Shown in pieces: positions 26,622 through 32,937 of a DNA stretch of 46,773 nt. The stretch is from a virus, in IMG/VR virus record IMGVR_UViG_3300030060_002220, positions 1 through 46,773 of that record; one strand, written 5' to 3'. The position numbers and the translations under genes are program-made. The first letter of the stretch is position 1; every line of letters starts with the position of its first letter. The notes beneath the pieces were generated by a model, which did no database searches, was not told the DNA's origin, and worked only from the letters and a program-made list of their open reading frames with translations.

Positions 26622-26638
26622 TACCTGTTTTGAGGTAT
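26621..26638. promoter_or_regulatory. Operator-like palindrome abutting the -35 box
   Basis: ATACCT-N6-AGGTAT inverted repeat that shares one base with the -35 hexamer. The placement is typical of a repressor or activator site. As RNA it could also form a hairpin, but no U-tract follows. Confidence 0.5.
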
Positions 26639-26639
26639 G

Positions 26640-27318
26640 TCACAGGCAAAACATTCAGAACTGAGTAGCATACGAAAAGGTGATTTATGAGGGTAATATG
26701 CTACACCTCTTTATGTTCAGTGCTAGTTTATTTAGTTTTAAGACTGCTTTGAACTCTAGCAAACTCAGTCTGCACATATTGGCTTTGTTGTTTATCGTCT
26801 GTTCAAACCCCTCGCTAAATGAGAAAAATCGGACTAGGCAGTTTTTTAGTTCCGAAGATAACTACCAACTCCTCCAACAGCAACATAACTATCGGTTTTT
26901 ATCGTGCCTGTCAACACTATCCTTCCTTCGTCACTCTATATAAAATAGCTCAGACTTCTAGGCTTTTAGGTAGTCGCATGGTGGTTTAGTTCTCATTTGC
27001 GTTTTATCCTTAACCTTAATACATTCCAATCTACTAACAACTTAATGTCTTCAATCTCATACAGAAAGGATTTTACAAAGGCTCACTCCTACCTAAACTA
27101 AAAGCAAGGTGTTGTTTATATGACTTCTCCTAGCCTAACTTACAGAGTATATATCCTCTATTGTAAGTTACAAACTTCAGTTCCTCATCAAACAGCTATC
27201 ATCCTTTAAGTCCTTGCTGTATTCTAGGACACCTTGCAAACTTTAAAATTCGACCCTCTAATTTCGCTTCTAACGAAAAGTTTTAGGGGTATCAAGGGTA
27301 AGATACCCCCTAATTTTA
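26640..27318 (-). ncRNA. Candidate large structured noncoding RNA A (about 0.68 kb)
   Basis: No plausible gene on either strand. The minus strand is purine-rich, as folded RNAs usually are. Perfect stems include 27136-27170 (9 bp), 27262-27278 (5 bp), 27210-27230 (5 bp) and 26665-26704 (8 bp), plus a long-range pairing of 26962-26973 with 27089-27105. An H-type pseudoknot at 26721-26771 has two 6-bp stems and an A-rich third loop on the minus strand. A promoter-like element at 27325-27353 would start the RNA just before a strong 5' hairpin. Size and style recall the phage-associated ROOL/GOLLD class, but family membership was not shown. Confidence 0.6.
27283..27313 (-). other. Strong hairpin at the candidate RNA A 5' end / after the 91-aa gene
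   Basis: TTAGGGG(G)TATC pairs with GATACCCCTAA around an 8-nt loop. It begins 3 nt after the 27316-27591 stop. On the minus strand AAAACTTTT follows; on the plus strand AATTTTAGT follows. It may be a terminator, or the 5' stem of RNA A. Confidence 0.6.
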
Positions 27319-27591
27319 GTAATTATTAAACACATCTGTTATGATAGGCTCAACATAATCGTAGGCTACATCATCAAATGTATATATAAAATTACCTCCT
27401 TGTGTTTGTTGCTTGTTAAAAAATACAGGCTCATTAACCTCGTTTAAACAGTCTATCTCTTTATCAAACTGCTTTGCCTGTTGAGGTGTTAAATGCCAAG
27501 TCACTTCCCAAGGTGCTTCAGGGTGTGGGTAATATGTTATACCTTTATAACCAACATCTTCTTTTGTTCCTGTTGTTAAGTCTTTTAACAT
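27316..27591 (-). CDS. Hypothetical early-type protein
   Basis: 91 residues, SD AAGGAG before ATG. Contains YPHPEAPWEVTWHLTPQQAK and an acidic, aromatic C-terminus (DDVAYDYVEPIITD). The start overlaps the upstream gene by 7 nt. No family recognised. A GTTTAAACAGTCT element lies inside it at 27442. Confidence 0.55.
   Translation of the reverse strand: MLKDLTTGTKEDVGYKGITYYPHPEAPWEVTWHLTPQQAKQFDKEIDCLNEVNEPVFFNKQQTQGGNFIYTFDDVAYDYVEPIITDVFNNY
27325..27353 (-). promoter_or_regulatory. Candidate promoter for RNA A
   Basis: Minus strand TTGAGC (27348-27353), 17-nt spacer, TTTAAT (27325-27330): 4/6 and 5/6 consensus matches. It lies inside the 3' end of the 91-aa gene and predicts a start near 27318. 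Confidence 0.4.
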
Positions 27592-27836
27592 ATACTCTCC
27601 TTTGCCATCTCGTCTATATCTTTAGATGATATTGTATCAGAAGACTGACTTGATAAATACTCTATCATTCCTCTAAACATAACTGTATCTGTCACAACAC
27701 CCTCATGTTCAATACAATAATTAAATACATAATCTTTACAATCATCTTGCAAATCTTGTCTTGATATTATACACCATTCGTTTTCAACAAACTCATTAGC
27801 TTGTTCCATTATTAAATCATTAATTATATTACTCAT
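27585..27836 (-). CDS. Hypothetical acidic early-type protein
   Basis: 83 residues, acidic and mostly helical, with three Cys (WCIISRQ, DDCKDY, NYCIEHEG). It overlaps neighbours by 7-8 nt on both sides, indicating coupled translation. No recognisable domain. Confidence 0.55.
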   Translation of the reverse strand: MSNIINDLIMEQANEFVENEWCIISRQDLQDDCKDYVFNYCIEHEGVVTDTVMFRGMIEYLSSQSSDTISSKDIDEMAKESIC

Positions 27837-28023
27837 TAAAAGTCTCCTTAAAATCCATTTTTATTCCTAACATATTTTCAAATAATTTCAATCCCTCTGT
27901 TGAATTTATTTCAGGTTCGTTAAAGTTTCTTCTTTCTTGGTTAGTTAAGTGCAACCAATATCTAAAGTTTTCATAGTCTGTTTTACTATCGTTCCATTCC
28001 CATCTTAATATTTCGCCCATCAT
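27829..28023 (-). CDS. Hypothetical early-type protein
   Basis: 64 residues from the ATG at 28023, chosen because GGAGATAAAA precedes it; an in-frame ATG at 28035 overlaps this SD. Aromatic-rich (LRWEWND, NFRYWLHLTNQE). It overlaps the 47-aa gene upstream by 38 nt in another frame. Function unknown. Confidence 0.5.
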   Translation of the reverse strand: MMGEILRWEWNDSKTDYENFRYWLHLTNQERRNFNEPEINSTEGLKLFENMLGIKMDFKETFNE

Positions 28024-28129
28024 TTTTATCTCCATAATTTTTTATCTTTATAAATTCATTTTCATCCGTGCCAATTAAATCTTGGCTATCATACCAATCA
28101 TCAACTAACTTATCTAATTCTTCTTCCAT
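27986..28129 (-). CDS. Predicted 47-aa acidic protein
   Basis: MEEELDKLVDDWYDSQDLIG followed by a Lys/Asn-rich end. TGGAGG lies 8 nt before the ATG. Its last 38 nt overlap the next gene. Supported by the SD and by filling an otherwise empty 140-nt gap. Confidence 0.5.
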   Translation of the reverse strand: MEEELDKLVDDWYDSQDLIGTDENEFIKIKNYGDKNDGRNIKMGMER

Positions 28130-28174
28130 ATATACAACCTCCAAAGGTTAAAACAATTATAACATATAATTAAC

Positions 28175-28453
28175 TTATTGTAAAGCATTTTCTTCAACAT
28201 AATCTTTTAATTTAAAAATTACAAAATCTTTAAATGCGTTTTTAAATTCTTCCATATCCCAACCTCGTCTAGTATGATAACAAAATTCATATATTAAATT
28301 GTCATGCACTACAAAGTCTTGGTCAGTTTCTTTCATTCTATCACGAATACAATCAATAGTCAATGCCCAAATGACAAGAGATTTATTATCTTCCTCCCAC
28401 TTAGTTATACTATCCCAATCTATCTTTCTTTTTCTACTTTCAAACCTAGTCAT
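28175..28453 (-). CDS. Hypothetical early-type protein
   Basis: 92 residues from the ATG at 28453 (MTRFESRKRKIDWDSITKWE), preferred over an upstream start at 28480 because AAGGAGAAAG lies just before it. Basic start, then helical, with WDMEEFKNAFKDF near the end. Overlaps the upstream gene by 8 nt. No family recognised. Confidence 0.55.
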   Translation of the reverse strand: MTRFESRKRKIDWDSITKWEEDNKSLVIWALTIDCIRDRMKETDQDFVVHDNLIYEFCYHTRRGWDMEEFKNAFKDFVIFKLKDYVEENALQ

Positions 28454-28655
28454 TATCTTTCTCCTTAGAAATGTCATCATAACCAGTTATACACTCCCAA
28501 TGACAACTATTAGAATCAACTTCTTCTGTATCGCCACCTCCAGAACAAAATATATCTTCTGCTTCTTCATACGAATTAGCCATAACAGTAGTTTCTTCTA
28601 CAACTTCTACAGTTCTAACAAATACATATTCTTTCTTTTTATCTCTACTCATCAT
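28446..28655 (-). CDS. Small protein with EEA-type repeat motif
   Basis: 69 residues: beta-strand start EYVFVRTVEVVEETTVMANS, then YEEAEDIFCSGGGDTEEV and a Cys/Trp-containing end. The short beta-alpha layout (VxV...A-x-SYEEA) is common in small phage proteins; the 29094-29288 gene has the same layout. Function unknown. Confidence 0.5.
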   Translation of the reverse strand: MMSRDKKKEYVFVRTVEVVEETTVMANSYEEAEDIFCSGGGDTEEVDSNSCHWECITGYDDISKEKDND

Positions 28656-28774
28656 TCACCCCTTGTTTCTCTTTGCTCTTTCATATTTTTAATAATTTCG
28701 ATTAACAAATCTTCAAAATCATCTTCGTTATATAAATCTAATAGTTCAACTATCATACTTGTATTTGATTTCAT
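28652..28774 (-). CDS. Predicted 40-aa acidic protein
   Basis: MKSNTSMIVELLDLYNEDDF then a helical EIIKNMKEQRE tail. GAGGAGG precedes the ATG, and its TGA overlaps the next ATG (ATGA). Function unknown. Confidence 0.5.
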   Translation of the reverse strand: MKSNTSMIVELLDLYNEDDFEDLLIEIIKNMKEQRETRGE

Positions 28775-28869
28775 GTTTCCTTTTCCTCCTCACTATTAAA
28801 CCAAACTGCAAAACCTACTGCTATTGATACAAACAGTAAGAACAATATTATTATCTCAGCACTCATCAT
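28771..28869 (-). CDS. Predicted 32-aa transmembrane micropeptide
   Basis: MMSAEIIILFLLFVSIAVGF with one membrane helix and an acidic tail (NSEEEKET). SD GGAGATGA lies at the end of the upstream gene, and the TGA overlaps the next ATG. It begins with the same MSAEI as the 28856-29104 gene. Confidence 0.5.
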   Translation of the reverse strand: MMSAEIIILFLLFVSIAVGFAVWFNSEEEKET

Positions 28870-29104
28870 TCATCTCCTTATTTAAATGTTTATCTCTTTC
28901 TTCTTCGGTTTTAAACCAAGACCAATAAACATCATCATCTGCATAGTCTAAAACCTCATCTAACTTTTGATTTCCATACCATTGAACATACCCATAGATA
29001 TAATTATCGTTATTATCTCCACTAAATTTGTATGCTTGTGTGTCATACCAATTAAATTTTTTGTAATTTATAATTTCGTAATCAGTCACTATCTCAGCAC
29101 TCAT
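28856..29104 (-). CDS. Hypothetical aromatic-rich early-type protein
   Basis: 82 residues, rich in Tyr, Trp and Asp (YGYVQWYGNQKLDEVLDY). SD GGAGATAAAAG before ATG. It starts MSAEI and ends NDEC; both junctions repeat those of the neighbouring genes. No family recognised. Confidence 0.5.
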   Translation of the reverse strand: MSAEIVTDYEIINYKKFNWYDTQAYKFSGDNNDNYIYGYVQWYGNQKLDEVLDYADDDVYWSWFKTEEERDKHLNKEMNDEC

Positions 29105-29288
29105 CTTTTATCTCCTTTATATCTAAACACTCCCAATCTTTAGAAGCATCACGACCTATTGCATACCTTAATTCATCTCGACCTTTATCGTATGCTTCAT
29201 CTTCGTCCTTTGCTTCTACAACATAATCGTATTGCAAAGCGACATACGGCATAAAAGATACTTTGTATTCTTTTGGTTTACTCATCAT
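29094..29288 (-). CDS. Small beta-alpha early-type protein
   Basis: 64 residues with SD GAGGAGGAGA before tandem ATGs. KVSFMPYVALQYDYVVEAKD is followed by EDEAYDKGRDELRYAIG, a beta-strand then an EDEAYxKG helix as in many small phage proteins. Ends KDEC, overlapping the next start. Confidence 0.5.
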   Translation of the reverse strand: MMSKPKEYKVSFMPYVALQYDYVVEAKDEDEAYDKGRDELRYAIGRDASKDWECLDIKEIKDEC

Positions 29289-29430
29289 TCTCCTCCTCTA
29301 GTTTATCTTCATAAAAATATACAACTGCAACAGTTCCTTTTGTGGGGCTATCATGTACTGATAAATCCACATCATAAAACTCTGCATCTATTCTTTTACA
29401 TAGTTCGTGCATAGTTAATTTATTCATCAT
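29278..29430 (-). CDS. Predicted 50-aa early-type protein
   Basis: MMNKLTMHELCKRIDAEFYD, then a beta-like VAVVYFYEDK and acidic end. Overlaps neighbours by 11 nt on both sides and fills the gap between them. The SD is weak. No family recognised. Confidence 0.5.
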   Translation of the reverse strand: MMNKLTMHELCKRIDAEFYDVDLSVHDSPTKGTVAVVYFYEDKLEEENDE

Positions 29431-29737
29431 TCAATCCTTGTTCTTCACTTGCCTCTAGTATTGCTCTGTCCATAATTGGCTCAGTAATCTCATAACAACT
29501 ATCCCAATCACCATTCTGAGCAAAACTAACTGCTCTTGGAAAGTAGTAAGAGGCTCTCCTACTCTCATTACCACCACCATTATTATACAAATCGTGGTAA
29601 GCATTAACAAGTTTTCTAAACCTTTCTAGTTTAGGATTATCCTCTGCATTTTCTACATAACCTATATCAGGTATCAACTCCATTAGTTTATCTCCTAACT
29701 CTTGATACTTACCATTACTACTCCAATAATCACTCAT
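29420..29737 (-). CDS. Hypothetical early-type protein
   Basis: 105 residues: MSDYWSSNGKYQELGDKLME, LERFRKLVNAYHDLYNNGG, and a C-terminal DWDSCYEITEPIMDRAI. Soluble, mostly helical. Start overlaps the upstream stop by 4 nt (ATGA). Function unknown. Confidence 0.55.
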   Translation of the reverse strand: MSDYWSSNGKYQELGDKLMELIPDIGYVENAEDNPKLERFRKLVNAYHDLYNNGGGNESRRASYYFPRAVSFAQNGDWDSCYEITEPIMDRAILEASEEQGLNDE

Positions 29738-29895
29738 TTCTTTTTCTCCTTTAAATTCATAGCGTTATCTAAATCAATAAAGTGATGATACTTTTTTAAT
29801 ACAGTAATATCTTCTACATCAACTTTATACTTTTCTATATATTCAAGTATATGCCTACTATCTATTAAATCATCTACATTTGTTATATCAATCAT
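29734..29895 (-). CDS. Truncated paralogue of the 31948-32298 gene
   Basis: 53 residues from the ATG at 29895, chosen by alignment with its paralogue. The first 25 residues (DITNVDDLIDSRHILEYIEK) are nearly identical to that protein, after which the sequences diverge and this one stops. It looks like a partial duplication. Longer in-frame starts exist up to 29922. Confidence 0.5.
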   Translation of the reverse strand: MIDITNVDDLIDSRHILEYIEKYKVDVEDITVLKKYHHFIDLDNAMNLKEKKK

Positions 29896-30202
29896 CTTCA
29901 TTAACCTCGTTGCAATTTTCATCTAAGACTGCTTCCCTATCTGCCCATTTCCAATCGACCTCATATTCTTGGGTAGCTGAAAAAGTTTTTTCAGTACCAT
30001 CTTTATAATCAATATCTAATTCAGAGTGTTTAATTCGATAATCTTTTACTTTATCCCAATCAATACCTAACTCGTCTAAGTCAAATTCTATTGTTTGATG
30101 ATAGGTTGCTTGTATGTATTTTGGTTTCATCTTTGTTCTCCTACCCATTATGCTATCAGTTATTAAGTCTGCTTGTGCCTTAATATCTTTATCGTCTATC
30201 AT
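29888..30202 (-). CDS. Hypothetical acidic early-type protein
   Basis: 104 residues, Asp-rich, with FDLDELGIDWDKVKDYRI and a beta-rich YEVDWKWADREAV. The start overlaps the upstream stop (TAATG). The layout suggests a compact soluble protein; no family recognised. Confidence 0.55.
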   Translation of the reverse strand: MIDDKDIKAQADLITDSIMGRRTKMKPKYIQATYHQTIEFDLDELGIDWDKVKDYRIKHSELDIDYKDGTEKTFSATQEYEVDWKWADREAVLDENCNEVNEDD

Positions 30203-30393
30203 TATACACCTATGAATGAAAGGTAGTGCTTACCAAAGTTAAATACTCTGCCTCGCCCTGTAGCATAAGTGCCATACTTACTTTGCATACCTCTCTTATG
30301 ATATGCAACTCTAAATTTAAAACCTAGAATACTACAATGTGTGTATCTAGTATTGAGGTAATTATTACCACTAAAAGTTTTTATGCTAAACAT
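30202..30393 (-). CDS. Hypothetical basic aromatic protein
   Basis: 63 residues: MFSIKTFSGNNYLNTRYTH, FKFRVAYHKRGMQSKYGTYA, ending in FIGV. SD AAGGAGG before ATG. Its leader carries a GTTTAAAC palindrome and an H-type pseudoknot (30423-30460), so its translation may be regulated. Function unknown. Confidence 0.55.
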   Translation of the reverse strand: MFSIKTFSGNNYLNTRYTHCSILGFKFRVAYHKRGMQSKYGTYATGRGRVFNFGKHYLSFIGV

Positions 30394-30422
30394 ATTGCCC
30401 TCCTTGTTGGCTCGTTTAAACA

Positions 30423-30460
30423 GACTACACTTTTTTATGTAGTAGTAGTCTTTTACTACA
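30423..30460 (-). promoter_or_regulatory. H-type RNA pseudoknot in the 30202-30393 gene leader
   Basis: Minus-strand order: TGTAGTA (30454-30460), AAA, GACTAC (30445-30450), TACTACA (30438-30444), TAAAAAAGT, GTAGTC (30423-30428). Two perfect interleaved stems of 7 and 6 bp are joined without linker, with an A-rich third loop. This is the geometry of preQ1-I-like riboswitches and of stable H-type pseudoknots, but no known ligand-binding consensus was recognised. Confidence 0.6.
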
Positions 30461-30461
30461 G

Positions 30462-31487
30462 AAAATAAAAGGGAAACTTTTGATAAAAAATCTACTCATT
30501 CCCCTGTTAGCATTTGGTTTTTTATACAAAGTATAGGTTATAGTTTATAGTTATTAGTCAAATGTCATTACCAAAAAACACGACCTCCTAGAGCTACACT
30601 AACATTCTCGCCCCAAATTAAAAGTGTGATGAGGGAAAATACACAGTTGCAATCCACATATTTTCCCCAGACCAAGCGAGTTTACCCCTTCTCCACACTT
30701 GCCGTACAAGTGGCTGGACTTGAACCAGCGACCTCTCAGTCCTTAATTTTTGCTACGACTCACACATGTCGTAGGTTCTGATATTGTTTTGTTGGGTATC
30801 CCCTACCTTCAGTTCAATATAGGATGAAACAACTCTCTTATTCGCCAAGAGTCCTATATAGACTAGCTTATCTCTTACTCATCACAGATATTTCAATCAT
30901 TACCTCTATCCTTTCTCAACAGTATCTCTAATCACCCCCATCCCATAACATTCAATTTGACTTTCATATTCTGCTCAGTCTATGTCTTTCGACTCTTTAA
31001 GCTGTTGTTAGCTCTGTTATGTTGAGTTTACTTAGTTTTCATTACAAAAAGCGATATTGTAGTTATCATGTCAGCATCACCTAGTATTACCTTTGGCTCG
31101 TCTCCATGTGCCTAGTAGCTTAATTCAGCATCAAGACTATTACCTCTTGAGTTCATACTTGTCTAAAAGCAAGTTCGGTATCCTGTCCTCTACTTCAATT
31201 AACCCAATGTATTACTTCTCTGCCCCACAAACATTAACATATATCCTACTCTCTCTGCTATCTTATCCCTAAGACTACTCAAGTCCTCAGATATAAAGAT
31301 GTCTTTTCACCTATGTCTGTCTACACTTCATATAGTTTTATATTTTCAGAAACCATTCCTGATGGTATCAAAACATATCATTAAGTTAGTTTAAGAAACA
31401 AGAACCCTCTCGGTGAAAATGTGTTCTAAATCTTGCCTCAGTGGAGTTGCCTCTTTGTTTTATATCGTCAAACTCCCAAGCCGATAT
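30462..31487 (-). ncRNA. Candidate large structured noncoding RNA B (about 1.03 kb)
   Basis: About 1.2 kb without a plausible gene on either strand. A promoter at 31494-31522 predicts a start at 31487, exactly at the hairpin ATATCG...CGATAT (31462-31487). Further perfect stems: 30753-30774 (7 bp), 30696-30712 (6 bp), 30633-30667 (9 bp), 31352-31366 (5 bp). A tRNA-like T-arm, GCTGG-TTCAAGT-CCAGC on the minus strand, lies at 30713-30729 directly beside the 30696-30712 hairpin. A GGGAA...TTCCC hairpin (30471-30503) with TTTTATTTTC may end the RNA. The minus strand is purine-rich. Size and T-loop resemble GOLLD-type RNAs; membership is unproven. Confidence 0.65.
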
Positions 31488-31493
31488 TTAAGT

Positions 31494-31522
31494 ATTGTTT
31501 CATACTTTTTTAATCTTGTCAA
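31494..31522 (-). promoter_or_regulatory. Promoter of candidate RNA B
   Basis: Minus strand TTGACA (31517-31522), 17-nt spacer ending TGA, AACAAT (31494-31499): perfect -35, extended TGn, and a -10 with 4/6 matches. Confidence 0.65.
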
Positions 31523-31589
31523 TAGTAAAATTAAAATAAGTATGTGTTTTTATTTTCTTCTTTAGAATGTTTAAACACTCTATTATCTT

Positions 31590-31820
31590 TTACTCTAAAG
31601 CTAAGTATTTTATTTCTTCAAGTTTCTCTACAAGCTCTCTATTATTTGTTGGAATACCTTGCTCTCCATCAAATAAATCGTCTATTGCCTCATCAAGTGT
31701 GATACCATCTACACTATCTCCTGCGATAAACTCTCCACCATAATACATAATCATATTATTTAAAAATATTTTTAGCTTTACAAATTTTTCGTTATCTTTA
31801 ACATTTCTTTTTTCTTCCAT
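31590..31820 (-). CDS. Hypothetical acidic early-type protein
   Basis: 76 residues, Lys-rich start then acidic (DGITLDEAIDDLFDGEQG). GAGG precedes the ATG, and a GTTTAAAC element lies 15 nt upstream. No recognised family. Confidence 0.5.
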   Translation of the reverse strand: MEEKRNVKDNEKFVKLKIFLNNMIMYYGGEFIAGDSVDGITLDEAIDDLFDGEQGIPTNNRELVEKLEEIKYLALE

Positions 31821-31822
31821 TT

Positions 31823-31942
31823 TTACCTCACAATGTTTAAACCAATTATTGAAAATATTACCACTAAACTAAATTGGAATAGTTTAACTTTATAAAAATG
31901 ATTATCATACAGATAATCTAGTTTGTCAAATAATTTTTTCAT
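31823..31942 (-). CDS. Predicted 39-aa membrane micropeptide
   Basis: MKKLFDKLDYLYDNHFYKVK followed by a C-terminal hydrophobic helix (SLVVIFSIIGLNIV). It fills the gap between two genes and stops 3 nt before the next ATG. The coding end contains the GTTTAAAC element. The SD is weak (AAAGAG). Confidence 0.45.
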   Translation of the reverse strand: MKKLFDKLDYLYDNHFYKVKLFQFSLVVIFSIIGLNIVR

Positions 31943-31947
31943 ACTCT

Positions 31948-32298
31948 TTAATATTTTTGATACCAATAATCTATGCCACGAAAATTAACACTATCATAAT
32001 AGTATTGTTGGTCACGGGCAAAAGCCTCTATGTCTATATAACATTCTAAAGCCTCATCTACTTGATTAACTTCACGAAAGTAATCCCACATATAATCTTC
32101 AAAATAACTATCTCTAATAAAAAACACTCCAAACTTTAAGTCCTCCAAGCCCTCAGTATAGTTATCACAATACTCCTCCACTATACTTTGTAATGCTTTT
32201 ACCTTTTCCTCAAAGTCTTTATCGTCTTTATACTTTTCTATATATTCAAGTATATCTCTACTATCTATTATATCATCTACATTTGTTATGTCAGTCAT
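31948..32298 (-). CDS. Conserved accessory protein with DSRDI...DSYFEDY architecture
   Basis: 116 residues, SD GGAG before ATG. An N-terminal DDIIDSRDILEYIEKY helix, a charged coil, then IRDSYFEDYMWDYF, and a C-terminal YYYDSVNFRGIDYWYQ. This order is familiar from a widespread phage/plasmid hypothetical family with an antirestriction-like flavour. That link is a memory-level resemblance; no activity is claimed. A truncated paralogue lies at 29734-29895. Confidence 0.6.
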   Translation of the reverse strand: MTDITNVDDIIDSRDILEYIEKYKDDKDFEEKVKALQSIVEEYCDNYTEGLEDLKFGVFFIRDSYFEDYMWDYFREVNQVDEALECYIDIEAFARDQQYYYDSVNFRGIDYWYQKY

Positions 32299-32308
32299 TT
32301 TCGTTCTC

Positions 32309-32494
32309 CTAAACCAAGCCTCTGTTTTTTGCTTGATGTAATTTAATTTCTTTTAATTTAGTTAATTCTTTTAATCTTCTTTTGTGATAAGGTAAATTTG
32401 GCTCACAATACAAAGCATTACCAATCCAATCTTTCGTTTTTTGAATTTCTAAAATTAAATTTACTAACTCTTTAATTCTACCTCTATCGTTCAT
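32309..32494 (-). CDS. Hypothetical basic helical protein
   Basis: 61 residues: helical MNDRGRIKELVNLILEIQKT and a Lys-rich C-terminal helix (YHKRRLKELTKLKEIKLHQA). AAGGAG lies 11-16 nt before ATG, preceded by a GTTTAAAC palindrome in the leader. Function unknown. Confidence 0.5.
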   Translation of the reverse strand: MNDRGRIKELVNLILEIQKTKDWIGNALYCEPNLPYHKRRLKELTKLKEIKLHQAKNRGLV

Positions 32495-32549
32495 TTTAAT
32501 TTTTACTCCTTAGAGTGTTTAAACACCCTCAACAATTTACATACAAAAT

Positions 32550-32582
32550 GTAAGATGTTGTGAGGACTATACAACATCTTAC
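32550..32582 (-). terminator. 12-bp hairpin after the 32591-32935 gene
   Basis: GTAAGATGTTGT pairs perfectly with ACAACATCTTAC around a 9-nt loop; outer AAAA/TTTT bases extend it. ATTTTG follows on the minus strand. Probably a terminator or mRNA-stabilising stem. Confidence 0.65.
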
Positions 32583-32590
32583 TAATTTTG

Positions 32591-32935
32591 TCAAGCTGGA
32601 TAATAAATACAATATGGATTATATCGTATCTCCATATTATCTTTAAAATCAAATGTACTACTTGCCTCCAAAAACCACTTATGATTTTTCTGATAAATAT
32701 TAAAAGGGGTATATCTATTCATTCTGTCCTTTGTGGTGACTGTTTTGTGTCCACCTGAATTTAAAACAATTTTGTCTGAATAGTGTATAACTACTTCTGT
32801 TTCATGTAGTCTGATACCAAAACCACCATCATCACGCACAACTAAATATGTGTTATTATCTAGCTTTCTTTTTTTGGTCTTTGCTAGTTCTCGAAAATAT
32901 CTGAACATTTGGTTGTAATTAGACTGTTTAAACAT
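32591..32935 (-). CDS. Conserved phage protein (NTYL...LHxT...TTKxRxN family)
   Basis: 114 residues. The succession LDNNTYLVV, IRLHETEVVIH, IVLNSGGHKTVTTKDRMN and a C-terminal YQKNHKWFLE is shared with a common phage hypothetical family (recognised by pattern). Beta-rich and soluble; function unknown. GGGGGTG upstream serves as SD. The first codons contain a GTTTAAACAGTC element. Confidence 0.65.
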   Translation of the reverse strand: MFKQSNYNQMFRYFRELAKTKKRKLDNNTYLVVRDDGGFGIRLHETEVVIHYSDKIVLNSGGHKTVTTKDRMNRYTPFNIYQKNHKWFLEASSTFDFKDNMEIRYNPYCIYYPA

Positions 32936-32937
32936 TC

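Noticed and set aside
26680-26943. An open plus-strand frame of 87 codons inside candidate RNA A
   Set aside because: It lacks an SD, has an unlikely composition, opposes the local transcription and covers strong RNA stems and the pseudoknot.
28299-28799. Long plus-strand frame opposite the early cluster
   Set aside because: It is antisense to four minus-strand genes with SD sites and overlaps; its Ser/Ile/Phe-rich product looks like an antisense artefact.
30690-30780. Possible tRNA gene on the minus strand (T-arm GCTGG-TTCAAGT-CCAGC)
   Set aside because: No matching acceptor or anticodon arm could be built. The bases after the T-arm pair with a neighbouring hairpin instead, so it is treated as a tRNA-like element of RNA B.
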